From the NCBI RefSeq assembly GCF_964355755.1, contig NC_092670.1, forward strand, positions 11,965,201 to 12,029,200: DNA of 64,000 bases. Direction: 5' to 3'. Positions within the stretch are counted from its first letter, which is position 1. Each line of letters starts with the position of its first letter. The stretch is from Antedon mediterranea. Lineage: Eukaryota > Echinodermata > Crinoidea > Comatulida > Antedonidae. This document shows, piece after piece, positions 11,401-23,765 of this stretch. A program made the translations under genes and the position numbers. A model generated the notes under the pieces. That model had not been told where the DNA came from, did not search any database, and saw only the letters and a list, made by a program, of their open reading frames with translations.

Positions 11401-14400
11401 ACATTGTCTTTCTAACTAGTAATTTACGTTAATTTATCAATGTTGATACAACGTTGAAATAACATTGTCTTTATATCTAGAAATTTACGTTAATTTATCA
11501 ATGTTGATCCAACGTTGAAATAACATTGTATTTTTAACAAGAAATTTACATTAATTTATCAATGTTGATCCAACGTTGCAATAACATTGTATTTTTAACT
11601 AGAAATTTACGTTAATTTATCAATGTTGATCCAACGTTGAAATAACATTGTCTTTCTAACTAGTAATTTACGTTAATTTATCAATGTTGATCCAACGTTG
11701 AAATAACATTGTATTTCTAACTAGTAATTTTTTTCAAACAGTTATTATTTTTGTTTTTCAATGTTATTCCAACGTTATTTTAACGTTGAAATCCAGTTGT
11801 CATTTTCAAATGACATGTTTTCAACGTTGAAAAACTCTTGAAATTATGTTGTTTTTTCAAACAATTATTATTTTTTTTTTCAATGTTAATTAAACGTTAA
11901 ATTAAAGATAAATTCTATTTAATACTTTGGTTAAAATGACATGTTTTTAACGTTTAATATTAAATAATTGTTTAAGTGCATTGCCATTGATGTTTCAACG
12001 TTAAATTAACATTAGATTTCAGTTGGCGGTTTATTTTATCATCCTTTATTGTAAAACAAATGATTATTGGTTATTTAGGAATTTTAGATTGGCAAATTGT
12101 CTCTGTATAATACAAAAATGTTCTAAGAAGTTGTTGAAAATTGAATGATCCTTTCATGCAAGATCAAATTTCATAAGATACGTGCTTGTCATTGGTTAGT
12201 TTCGTTTTGATAAAATTTTGAAACTGGTGTCAGTAATTTCAGTTACTTCGACATAGGCTAGGCCTACAGTAGTAGTGGTGTGTAGAAAAAAAAGGCTCAT
12301 CATTGAAATTGTCAAATAAGTATGTTTTGAGGTAGGAAAACAATCTTTTTTATTTGTAATCTACTAATTTATAAGCTTTGAGCTTGACTATTTTACCCTT
12401 ATCAAACAATAGCTAGCCTCTAGTCTAGGCCACACATGCATAGCTAGGCTATAGCCTGGTAGGCTAGGCCTAGGCCTATATAGGCTAGGCTAGTAGGCTA
12501 GGCAGGCTGCCAAACTGATGAACTGAATTCACTCACTAGGCCTAGTGGAAGCATTTAGTATTATGCATGTCAAGTGCAAACATTTGCCTTGCCAAGGATA
12601 ACTACAGTTCTGTACTTTATGGTTATAAAATGGTATGTATTAGGCCTAGGCTAGGCCTTTTAGTTCAATAATACTTTCTTTATTTATCCAAAAGTATACA
12701 TAAATATAACATTATAATATTTAATTAGTTGGCCTAGCCTAGCTAGCTTTCTGCTAGGCTGTCTACAGTAGCTGCTAATGCTATTATTAGTGTTAATAGT
12801 ATACAAACACATGTTGCTTGCCTAGCCTAGGACGGCTATTTGTTAAACTTACTCGCTTTCTTTATTTCAGATTGTAGGCCTAGCTAAGGCCCTTAGGCCT
12901 ATGCCTAGCTAGAGTACAAAATAATGAAGTACATGTAGGCCTATAATCTTTTCTATGTGAATCAAACGAGAAAAATCTAATGGATGATCAATATTTTTAT
13001 ATACAAAAGGTTGGTATTTATAGTTCTTAACTTTAATATTGAATTGAATAAATATTACGCCGTGGTTAGGATTCCGGCACCGCAACTCAACTTCCCATCG
13101 TTAGGGAATCCGACACGCTATTGCGCATGCCCAGAGCGAAGTAATTATAGCTTGCACTAGTGCCACAGACCGCGCACCACATTACCCGAGAGTCGGAGTG
13201 TTAACTAGGGATGTACTGTGTAGCCAAAGATATCTTTGCTGTGGCCTAGTTAGTCGTCGCGCGGGGGAGAGAGCGATGGATGAAACTTGGCCTAGGCCAT
13301 ACATGAATTAATAATTATGCCACGCGTTAAAATAATTATTATGATATTGATAAGAATCAGCTTGCATATTTCAAGAAATGTACGAAAATGAATAGCGTAG
13401 CGTTGCGACACCGACTTCTCCCGAATAGGTCTGTTTTATTTTTTCACATCCGCACGGCGGCTGCTGTCAACAAATCAACTTGTATACGATTGCATGATGT
13501 TATGTACAGTATAAATGCGTTATATGAAATCTTTTATTTTGTACTTGAAAAATCATAAAAATTAAAACTAGTCATGCAATTATAATTCATAAATATATAA
13601 AGTTTATATATGAATGAAGCAAATTTAATTACGAAATAAATAGGCCCAATGGTCACATCTAGCTGGTAGGCCTACTAGTATTAGTAGGCATGTAGGCCGC
13701 TAGTTCGCCGTGGCGCAGCTATTAAAATGATCCATCGCTGTAAAGCTTGGTTCCCACTAGAACGTAACGCAAGGACGTAAACGCAACGCAAGCGTTTTAA
13801 CCAATGACAAGCGAAGTTATAGACAGTTAGCAATCACAAGCGAATAAGCCATCGCTTGTGATTGGTCAATTTACTTGCGTTGCGTTACGTCCTTGTGTTG
13901 CGTCGCTAGTGGGAACCACGCTTTGGTCTGTTGTAGACAAAAATAGAGTCGCCGAATACCTCGCTCTGGGCATGCGAAATAGCGTGTAGGATTCCCTAAC
14001 GCTGGGCAGTTGAGTTTCGTTGCCGGAATCCTAACCACGGCGTAAATATTAATACAGTGTTGCAATATTATTTACATAAATTGAATTGATTGCATAGTTT
14101 ACGAGTAAGTGTGAAATGATGTTCTGAATTGAATTTTTGTTTATGTACAGTATGATTTTTGAACAATGTGTTAAAGATATAATTGAACTGAACAATTTTT
14201 TTTTAAATGTTTTGTTGAATATGCCGTCACTATAGAGTTGTTCACTTTGACCAAAAATTAGATTTTAAAAAATGCATTTGTACCTTAAAAGGTGGACAAT
14301 TTAAACAAACAATTGGTTTTTGGTTAAATGTACTGTTTATTTTGTATTTTTGTTAAGTGAAATCTTTATTGTTTTTGTTTATTTTCTACGGCAAGTGAAT

Positions 14401-17400
14401 ATCTAAATTGTTAAAATTGCAAAATGGCAAGGTATTCGAAGTATGATTGTATTAATCTTCATTGTTCATGTTTTTTGGGGACAATAAATCTTTCAACAAT
14501 TAATTTTTTACTGTATTATTTTTGTTTAAAACTACAGTAACTTGATTGAATTTGTTTCAGGTTTGGAAAAATAATATTGCCACACTTTTGGAAAGCATAG
14601 GACAATGTCAACACAGGAATCGAGGCAACTGTTTATTGACTAATCGGAACAATGCAATTACAGTATTGTGTTATTACCATCATTTGGACTTCTGCAACAT
14701 TAGCACAAGGCACCTGTGACGTGTGTTGTATTTATTGTGTTTTACTGTAATCAGCCAATATTTATAGTTATTCAATCATGTTAGTTGGCAAACATATTAC
14801 AAACTGGTTATTAGTATATTTTTTATACTTAACATTGGTACCTGAGAACTGTCAGTGAGGATGTACATTATTTGATTGTTGCTTGGATTTTGCCTGATGA
14901 TTTGATAACACCTGATTAAATGTTATTTTATGTTTTTATAGAAATTAAAGATTAGTAAGATATACAGTATTTATAAAATGTCTCTATTGATGGATTCTGC
15001 GATGTAACAGTAACTTTACTACTAACTACTTTAAAACCGTTGATTCAAATTGGATATAGTAATTCAACAAATCAAATTTCAACGTTAAATCTATGTTTAA
15101 ATTTACGTTGATGAAAATTTTCATTTCAACTTAATTATTACGTTGTTTCAACGTTAATAATGTCAACATTGAATCAACATTGATAATTTCAACGTAGACA
15201 TTTTTACGTTGTTTCAACGTTGATAATCTATGTTGAATCAACGTTGACATTTTTGTTGAGGCAAACTTTCATTTTCAACGTTATTTCAACGTTACCTATT
15301 TTAACGTTGTTTCAACGTTGATAATTTCTATGTTGATTCAACGTTGACATTTACGTTGAGGCAAACTTTCATTTTCAACCATTTTTTCAACGTTATTTCA
15401 ACGTTACCTATTTTAACGTTGTTTCAACGTTGATAATTTCTATGTTGATTCAACGTTGACATTTAAGTTGAGGCAAACTTTCATTTTCAACCATTTTTTC
15501 AACGTTATTTCAACGTTACTTATTTTAACGTTGTTTCAACGTTGATAGTTTCTATGTTGATTCAACGTTGACATTTACGTTGAGGCAAACTTTCATTTTC
15601 AACCATTTTTTCAACGTTATTTCAACGTTACTTATTTTAACGTTGTTTCAACGTTGATAATTTCTATGTTGATTCAACGTTGACATTTACGTTGAGGCAA
15701 ACTTTCATTTTCAACCACTTTTTCAACGTTATTTCAACGTTTGCAGATAACGTTGAATTAACGTTAATTCAACCAATTTTTGCCCACTGGGGAGTAATTA
15801 TATAAATAAATAATATAGATTAATTATTTGGAGTGTACAATTATATTCTAATGTAATATTAATTAGGTATTTGTAATCGAGATTTTCTTTTTCGAATTGA
15901 ATAAATGCGATCAAGTAAACCATAATAATGATTATGATGATAAATACTATGAAATAGTAAAATTTTCAAGTTGTTATAAATTTAGGGCCTACAACATTTT
16001 AGAATATACACGAATATATTTGAACCCATCACGCAAGCGGACATTGTAAGAGAACAAAAAACAGCGATTCGATTGGAAATACTGTATCTTACGAACTTCA
16101 GTCGAGTCGCTTCAAAATAAAGGATTGTTCTACATTCTTGTGTCACCTCACACCGAGAGGGGTCAAGTCATGTCATGTCAGGTTTGTCAAAGATATTAAT
16201 AGAAAGCATATGGTATTACAATATTAATGAAATTCGAAACACGTCCTATAACTACGGGGTGACTCTCTCAATCCATCCATTTTCACAGTTGAAACACTTT
16301 TATACCGTTAGCCATATAGTAATGTATTTTACCACGACATTATTATACAGTATAGTTACTACTGTACACAGGCACAATGCCATATTTATCATTCCAAGGC
16401 TAATTTTAGTATATTACATGCCTATATTATCGAGCCAGACCATAACAAAACATCATTGTATCAAAGTGTCTTGAACTTCATTACATTAACTACATTAAAA
16501 AAAGAAACTGCAACTAAATCTACTGTACGAAAGTCATACAGACGTAATAATTAATAGGCCTACGCATGCACCGCAATGATATTCAAAATAAAACTTTTTT
16601 ACCAAAACACCTTTTTTCATAATAGTAGTAATTTTTTTAATATTTCCTCCAAAATGATCAGATTTATAAAAAACATAGTCTGACAAGAGTTATGTATCGT
16701 AATCTTCAAAATATCGTTTGTCCCGCCTACTGTTATACATCACGACCATTGTCTGGTACATTATATATAAGGAACGACGAAATATTTCTTTAATTTTAGA
16801 AAATATCACATGGGACTCACTATTAAATATTTGTACCAAATATAGCACTATTCCCAAGTGTGGAAAACTCACTGCAGTATATATTCCAAAACAGAGTTTA
16901 TTAGGTTTCAAATGATTGTTTATTTAGGTGTATATTGGTTAAGTTTAAAAACTTTTAGTTTCCTCCTTAGCTTGAAAATTGATCTTAACAGCTTGACCAG
17001 TGTGATGTGCAACTGGTCAACTTCTTGGCAATCATGTGTATCAGACTGGTCAAGTGTCCTGGTTTTCAATTTCAATTAATAAAGGCTTGGGAATTTGTAT
17101 CTAATTCTAACAGCTTGACCAGTGTAATGTACACCAGTTTGGTGAAGTGAAAGTATGTTAGGTTACAATTTATAACACTGTATGAATCTCCAAAACTTAC
17201 CCAAAAATGAGCCGTAGTATTAACATCCATTGTAAGTTGGATCATTTTATCTGGCGAATCCATGAACTTCTTTCCAGTGACCACTCCAGCGTTATTCACC
17301 AGAATATCCACATCACCTACTGCTTCTTTCACTTTGTCGGCGACATTATAGACGTCTTCTCTTTTACTAAGGTCAACCTTGTAGTAGTAGGCGTCTGCTC

Positions 17401-17668
17401 CAATCTCTTCAATCTCTTTGGCCACATCTTTGATGGAAGATTCATTGATATCTAACAGAACTAGAGTTGCTCCGCGTTTAGCAAACTCCAGTGCCATAAG
17501 TCTTCCGATTCCACTCCCGGAACCAGTAACCAGAACAATCTCACCAGCAACATCTTTGGATTTCTTTGGTATGAGAAAGAGCACAGCGGCAATTAATGTA
17601 TCTACTAATATCATTATGTGGACATAGATTCCTTCAAGGAGGTCCAGGATACCTCTTAGCACGTTCAT
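8432..17668 (-). CDS. SDR16C-type short-chain dehydrogenase/reductase (retinol or 17-beta-hydroxysteroid dehydrogenase-like), complete, 4 coding exons
   Basis: Exons on the minus strand are 17201-17668, 9382-9626, 8771-8896 and 8432-8525. All introns are GT-AG and the phases close, giving 933 nt and 310 aa, the usual length for this family. Visible features are an N-terminal hydrophobic anchor (about residues 15-35), the NAD(P)-binding TGSGSGIG (48-55), Asp73 after the second beta strand (suggests NAD(H) preference), NNAG (125-128), the catalytic Ser in IASSAG (about 178), YCASK with Tyr191 and Lys195, and [10 protein letters not shown] (223-232), which is typical of RDHE2/HSD17B11 relatives. 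The C-terminal exon is short and open only in the spliced frame. The likely role is oxidation or reduction of retinoids or steroids at the ER or lipid-droplet membrane, with exact substrate unknown. An acceptor lies just 5' of the ATG, so an untranslated exon exists upstream; a donor at 18976-18977 is a candidate. The 7.6-kb first coding intron holds a large transposon. Confidence 0.93.
9970..11740. repeat. Left subterminal array, about 28 copies of a ~61-bp unit
   Basis: Successive units carry CTAGTAATTTACGTTAATTT, then ATCAATGTTGATCCAACG and TTGAAATAACATTGTATTTT. Units are nearly identical in the middle of the array and more divergent at both ends (the first three or four near 10.0-10.2 kb, and after 11.74 kb), as expected of arrays homogenised by unequal exchange. 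Divergent continuation reaches about 12.03 kb. Confidence 0.92.
12240..12960. repeat. Dense cluster of TAGGCCTA/TAGGCTAGG motifs
   Basis: Dozens of overlapping AGGCCTA, TAGGCTAGG and CCTAGCCTAG words occur, especially 12245-12560, 12640-12760 and 12820-12950. The same palindrome is scattered singly across the window. There is no coding potential. Confidence 0.75.
13058..14042. mobile_element. 985-bp inverted-repeat transposon with a 9-bp target duplication
   Basis: About 84-bp terminal inverted repeats start CGCCGTGGTTAGGATTCCGG at the left and end in the reverse complement at 14042, with a handful of mismatches. The flanking 9-mer TAAATATTA is duplicated exactly (13049-13057 and 14043-14051). 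Long terminal repeats with a 9-bp duplication are characteristic of Mutator-like elements; that assignment is inference. No transposase frame is present. It inserted into the interior of the larger CAACGTTG element and carries a fold-back element itself. Confidence 0.85.
13744..13922. mobile_element. Fold-back element, GGTTCCCACTAG family, copy 1
   Basis: About 178 bp bounded by AGCTTGGTTCCCACTAG and CTAGTGGGAACCACGCT. The arms continue inward (AACGTAACGCAAGGACG against ACGTCCTTGTGTTGCGT) to a centre with AATCACAAGCGAATAAG against its inverse. Nearly the same sequence recurs at 51432-51610, with more diverged copies at 61.2-62.2 kb. Confidence 0.88.
15250..15780. repeat. Right subterminal array, about five units of 112 bp
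   Basis: The phrase GAGGCAAACTTTCATTTTCA recurs with starts spaced about 100, 112, 112 and 112 bp. Each unit contains several AACGTT palindromes and TTATTTCAACGTT. Degenerate AACGTT repeats extend leftward to about 15040. Confidence 0.88.
15792..17200. other. Rest of the SDR first coding intron
   Basis: No exon is seen. The short open frame at 16175-16474 lacks splice context and protein-like composition. The motif ACAGCTTGACCAGTGT occurs twice about 120 bp apart near 16990 and 17110. Confidence 0.5.
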
Positions 17669-20509
17669 GTTCGTGTATTATGGATGTCTTTTCTAAAATA
17701 GGCCTATGAAAAAAACAAATAGAACGTAATCAAGCAAAAAATGATTCTATGGTAGAATGAGTTTAAATGTTTGGAGAGAATGGTCGAGTTCTAAAAAATA
17801 GATGGAAATATACGCATGCTCATAAATCAGTGCTTTCGAATCGTGTGAATGTATTCTATAATAAAATTATGAGTCAAACCAAAAGTGTACACAAAAAATA
17901 TTTAAAAAATACAGAATAGCGGCCCGCGCTGCCTGCCTCCATGCCTAGAAAAGCATATCTGGAATACCATTAATCGGATCATTATTATATCGGATGTTTC
18001 TCTGTTGAACGAAGTCCTATTCACATAATAGAAATAAAAGGAAACAGCTGTCAAATAGACAGGTGTCAGAAAGTGCAGAGATATATAAAATGTCTACTGC
18101 TTTTATTATATTGGAGTGGGTGCAATATGGGTGCAGACCGACTACTTGTAGTTGCCCAACTTTAGTTGTTCTGGTCATGCATAACCAATTTTTCAGTTTC
18201 AAGGTCTCAGACTAAAGATGTTTGTTGTATTTTACTTTAAATAATTGCTACAATACACTACACAAACGAAAGCAACATGCAGCATGATTATTTAAACTTC
18301 AGGCCTACTTTCTACAATCTTAATTTTGTTAACTATACATTTCTCTTACAGTTACTTATTCTTCATAGAATGTATGAATATTAACCAGAGAGATGGAAAC
18401 ATATGGGGCACACTGACGGACGTTTTCTTATTCCAGGTCAGTCAAAATATAGTTTCCGTTTTAACCTTTTGAATTGAATTAAATCTATTTCCTCTAGGGA
18501 GGGAATTCATAATTGTCAACAGGGCACGTCTCACAATAGAAAACGGTTTTTCAACTCAATAATTTTGAAATAGAAAGAAATAAGCCTTCATTCATCATTC
18601 TTATCTATACTATTCGGAATTATGCATTTGCTACAAAATCGGCAGAGAACCGACATGCCAATGAGTTTATAACTAAGAATTATTTTACAACTTAACCTTA
18701 TTATTTGTGTTTGGAAATTTAAATCCTTCTATAATATAACAAAAAGATACAAACAAAAAGCGAATACGACGGGATATACGCGAGCAAATGGATTGTATTT
18801 TTGTGCAATCTGCAGTTTCGGCAAACAATCCGTGTCTAAAATTGTAGGCCTAGCAATAATAATTCTAATTTCAAATCATATCTATAATAGGCCAACCTAG
18901 TTCATATGTTATGTGTAGCTAATTTTCGATTAGTTGATTATTACATGACAAACTTAAATTGATGGTACTGTACTTACCGATGATTGAGTTCTTCATTGAT
19001 GGTGCTATCGTCACAACCAAAAGCAAATGAAAGAGTACTCCCATATGTACGAGACCTAATCGGTCTGCTAGCTAGACGAATCCCACCAATCCGAATTATA
19101 TAATACTGTAATTCAACGAAGGGAAAATAAATAGCACAGCGGCCTGGAATTAATAGCGCGATTTGTCCCATCAATCCGAACTAGGTCTCTGTGTGTCTGA
19201 AGACTGTATTAATGTACTTGTTTTAATAAAGTGACTGGATACAGTAGTTGTAAAAATAACATTATGGCGCATCCAAACCAATTGGTGATTGTTCTTGATA
19301 GCTATTAAACGAAATTTAATGTTTGTTTCCGGAATGACAATAATGCAGGCCTTAAAAATGAATTCTTTAATAACCGGTAGCTCAATCAAATCGTAATTAT
19401 TTGTCTTAACTTGATGTAGACCTACATGTTTGGAGGGGAGCAGCAGCAAGCGTCGACTACCACCAAGCAACCTTTCACAAAAAGGGAAGAGATTAGGCCT
19501 GTACGGCACATTTCACTCTCCCTTGTTTTCACAGAAGGCTCTGTGAAAACATGTCTCAGTAATTATTTCTTTTTATCGAAAGTTAGTTGCAGGACATTAA
19601 ATAAACATTACATTAGTAATCAACTCCAAAGTCGGATAATGGATCGAGAGGGGAGAAAGTAAACAGAGATAGTATTATTGTACAGGTTCAAGTTCACATT
19701 ACTGTCATAGTTTGAAAGGCAAGTTCAGTTAGGCGATTCGAAAATGGAAATGTGAAATTACTGAAATCGTTAGGACAGACACTAACACGGGAATCCTTTA
19801 ATCAATGGGATCACTCAATCAATGAGATCCCCCATCAAAGAGAAAGCATGTGTTTGGAGAACTCACATTTTATACAGACACCAAAATTCACTGGCGTGGA
19901 GTGTGTCGAACTTTACACATACTTCATTTAAATGTGTTATCTGAAGCAAACCTGTCCACAGATTATTAATGTCAAAATGGTATCAGTGACAATGTTGTTG
20001 CTGACGTAATGACATTGTAACATTAATACCCTTTATACGCCGACCTTTGAAGCGTAGTTTGAGGGTCACTCCCCGATGATCCATGTATCTCCCATGGATC
20101 AGCAGGAATATGGTTAAAGAAACGTACATGGGAACATATAGTTTTTCGTACTATTAATTGGGAAAGCCACTCGACAGTGCAGTTCTTTTGAACTGATCCA
20201 CTTTTGGTTACCCGCAGGTGCTGATAGTACTTTTGTTCTGTTTGTTGAATGATGCCATACCTTGTTTATGATTTTTGTATGTTACCTGGAAATTGAATAA
20301 AATAAAATAAAAATAGTATCATTTTAAAATGTGTTCACAAATCGTCGGACGGTGTAGACATTTTCTTTTTAAAAGAATCTAGATGGCATGAGTTATGAAA
20401 TATTCGTAGCTTGTTTGTGTTTGCCAAACACATTTTTAGCCATAAGAGTTTTCATTATCACCAAGTACAATTTCAAACTAGATTTGAACTCGTCACTACG
20501 GACGAGTTA
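17669..20509. other. Upstream region of the SDR gene, no second gene recognised
   Basis: Acceptors on the minus strand sit 5-35 bases upstream of the SDR ATG, so transcription starts farther up. A minus-strand donor (ATCG before GTAAGTAC) at 18976-18977 could close an untranslated exon of about 18978-19190; that is a guess from splice sites only. The 20040-20310 stretch, ending in a short AATAAAATAAAATAAAA tail, looks like the 3' end of an old retroelement. Otherwise nothing is seen. Confidence 0.35.
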
Positions 20510-22371
20510 GGTTATCCGCAGCGCAAAAGCCACGTGCACGTCATACGTTAGAATATTGCGTGCAGAAAAACGATTATGCCACTGAAAAAAATGTTAGTGC
20601 GCCCTCTATTTTGTGTCACGTCTAAGTATATACGGTATACACATATACTGTATACGTACTACATACAGTGCAGAATAGGTGAAAATAAGTGACCAAAGTT
20701 ATTGACGCTTTTGGACATGATGACGTCATAAAAATTTTAAAAATGGTGAATCAATCGAAAGATAATTGATTGACATAGACAATATAAAGAAATGGAGGGC
20801 AATGGAATACGGATAAGTGGAGATGCGCTCTATTAAATGTGATGAGCTATACGAAAGAGAAAAAAATCCTATATTTTATATTCGAGTGGCCATACGATGA
20901 CGTCACAATGTCCTGATAGCCATATTGATACATGATTCGATATCTACAACTCATCTACTACCAGAATATGTAATTATAAAAAAGTTTACCACGTAGTTTA
21001 GAATCTATGACTGTTTAAAAAAAGGCATAATTTTGACAAATTTTTGGACTTTTTCATCAAAATTGCGCGCAAATTGTTTAATTCTACGTGCTCGTATGAC
21101 GAGATTTTAAGGCAAAATTGATTGAAAATTGGTAAATATATTATAAAAGACAGAAAAAACAAAAATCAAGCAAAAAAAAGATGTTTTTGCGCTACGTGCG
21201 CACGCGCGCGTAAAAAATTGCGCAAGCCTGTGAATTTTTGAAATGCTCAAAATGATATGAAACGCGTAGAAAATTGATTAGAAGTTGATTTTTTGCATTT
21301 TGAAATTTTAAACGCGCGTGCGCGCGTAACTTTCTTTGAAACATGCAATTTTTAATCCATAGAAAGTTTGCGCTTGATATGACTTAAATTTTCACATGAT
21401 GACGTAATAACAATTTTTAAAATTGTGAATCATGCGAAAGATAATTGATTGACCTAGACAATATAGAGAAATGGAGGGAAATGAAATACGGATAAGTGGA
21501 GATGCGCTCTATTAAATATGTTGAGCTATGACGAAAGAGACAAAAATCCTATATTTGATATTCGAGTGGCCATACGATGACGTCACAATGTCCGGTTAGC
21601 TTAATCGATGCATGATTCTATATCTAAAACTCATCTTCTTTCAGAATATGTAAAAAAAAATAAAATTCACCATGTAGTTTAAAATCTATGACTGTTCAAA
21701 AAAAGGTATAATTTTGACACAATTTTGAAATTTTTTTTCAAAAACGCGCGCAAATTGTTTAATTTTACGTGCTCGTATGACGTGATTTTAAGTTGAAATT
21801 GTTTGAAAGTTGGTAAAATTACTAGAGAAGGCTGAAAAAACAAAAATCAAGCAAAACAAATATGTTTTTGCGCTGCGTGCGCACGCGCGCGTAAAAATAT
21901 TGCCCACGCGTCGGAATTTTTGAAATGCTCAAAATGACATGAAACGCGTAGAAAGTTGATTAGAAATGGATTTAGCGCATTTTGAAATTTTGAACGCGCG
22001 TGCGCGCGTAATTTTATTGAAACATGCCATTTTTAATCCGTGGAAAGTTTGCGCATGATATAAATTTTCACCAAGTTTCAATAGAAAATGACTTTTGGTT
22101 TTTAATCTATGATCAATCATTGAAATTCATAAAATTGCGCGTAACTTACGCTGCGCAACTCGAAAATCAAAAAACAAAGTTTCTTGCACATCTACAGATA
22201 TACGTCAATCTTATGACAAAGTTATACAATCATTTGTTAGCCAGAATTAGAGATATGCGTGCAACAAAATTCGTGGAAAGAAAGAAGAATATAGAAAAAA
22301 AAAAAAAAGAAAAAAAAAAAAAAAAAAGATCCTGACAATAACAAGGGGTTATCCGCCAAGTGCGGATAACC
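20510..22371. mobile_element. Composite repeat with two ~676-bp direct copies and short inverted ends
   Basis: It is bounded by GGTTATCCGCA (20510-20520) and TGCGGATAACC (22361-22371). Two direct repeats start near 20714 and 21392 with shared phrases GATAATTGATTGAC, GATAAGTGGAGATGCGCTCT and TGGCCATACGATGACGTCAC. Each has a second half rich in alternating CG (GCGCACGCGCGCGTAAAAA) and the word ACGTGCTCGTATGACG. An A-rich run (22296-22328) precedes the right end. There is no coding frame. The repeat at 47.7-48.5 kb shares vocabulary with it. Confidence 0.7.
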
Positions 22372-23765
22372 AATAAAAAGTGTCCCTTTCTTATAGGATA
22401 TGGACGGAAAGTAGGCCTAAAGAACAAGACTCCACGAACTTAGAAAGTTTAATAAGGTACGGACGCAAACGATGTTGTATGTAAACTTTTGCTACACCGT
22501 TGTAGGTGTAGGGCCTAGATTTTTTGTTTGGTTGGAAGTTTGTGGCGCAAAGTGCGCCCTCAATTGCCAACTTATTTTTTACCAGCACATGGAGTAAATA
22601 CAAGACAACAAATTATACTGTATATAGAATAATCTAAAAAATTGTTTTAATAAAAGATTTATTGCACCCAATTGCAACCCAGGTAAATCTATTTTGTGCT
22701 GGACAAACGCATATGACTGGGCATGATGACCAAAATATGAAACATGAAATAACATTCCTTAAATAACTTATAATAACAATATTTAGAAGTTAGTAAACTC
22801 TTTAAACATAATAACAATTTTGAGTTTTTCCTCCAAAAATTACTAGTTTTATAAAAAAAAAAAAAAAAAATGATGATTATTATTATTATTATCATTATTT
22901 TGTAATACTGTCCTGAAGAAAGATAAAATACATTTATACAAAAATTGTTAGTCCAGAAACGACATCGTTTAAATACATGAAATACTAAAAAATATCTTGC
23001 TGAAAAGTAAAGACATATAAAACATAAATTGTTTTTGATTTAAAGATGATTGTTTCATAAATAAACAGTAAAGAAAAACATTTTGTTTGGAATCCTCTAA
23101 AATATAAATATATTGTGTTTAGTATTTTTAAACTGAAAACTTTGTCATGCAAACTTTAAACAATAATCACATGATACATAATTTAAAAAGTGCACATTTT
23201 ATGATATAAAAATGTGGTGAACCAGATCTAATGTTTTTCTGGACATGCTGAAATTAATTTTCAACTCCCAAACCATCTAAAACTGGATAAGCGAAAACTT
23301 AGGGTTATCTCTAGTGTAAATGTTATTGTTTTGTATAATATGGAGTATTTGTTTGTAAAATGTTTTTCTGCATGAAAACAATGGAGGGAAATGGTTAACA
23401 ATAGTCTATGAATGATGGAATTGGGAATACATCATAATAAAACATTGACACAAGTTTTTCTACATTTCATACATGCACCTTTTCTTTTTTAAACTTAACT
23501 TTTGCTTAAAATTCGCCGGACGATATTTAGTGTTGTCATTCCGGTTCACCATTTCCGTCTATTCTAGGCTATTAGTAGATTATTCGTGAAAACTATTCCA
23601 AGATTTTTTAATTATTTCAGACGGAAAAATTGCAAGACCAAAAAGACACCATAGGTAATGTAACTGGTTGGACATATTCAGAATTTTAAAAATGATTGTC
23701 AAATGTTATATGAAATAAATAAACTTAAAAAAATAAATATTATTGTTAGATAAGTTGTTAAATAT
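22372..23765. other. Intergenic region 3' of the P5C reductase gene
   Basis: AT-rich with an (A)n run followed by a short ATT repeat near 22850-22900. No gene is recognised. Confidence 0.5.

Larger units (their letters stand above)
9950..15791. mobile_element. 5.8-kb non-autonomous element with CAACGTTG subterminal arrays
   Basis: The two ends are the inverted 11-mers CCCAGTGGGCA (9950-9960) and TGCCCACTGGG (15781-15791). Each is followed inward by arrays rich in the palindrome CAACGTTG, and the arrays are in opposite orientation: the right array contains TTATTTCAACGTTG, the reverse of the left array's CAACGTTGAAATAA. The interior (about 12.05-15.04 kb) has no open transposase frame and contains a later insertion. 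No convincing target-site duplication is visible. The organisation (short terminal repeats, long repetitive subterminal zones) suggests a DNA transposon whose transposase acts in trans. I do not assign a superfamily. It sits in the SDR first coding intron. Confidence 0.8.

Noticed and set aside
9957-11740. CRISPR-like array
   Set aside because: The units are near-identical along their whole length with no variable spacers, and the context is eukaryotic. It is a tandem repeat.
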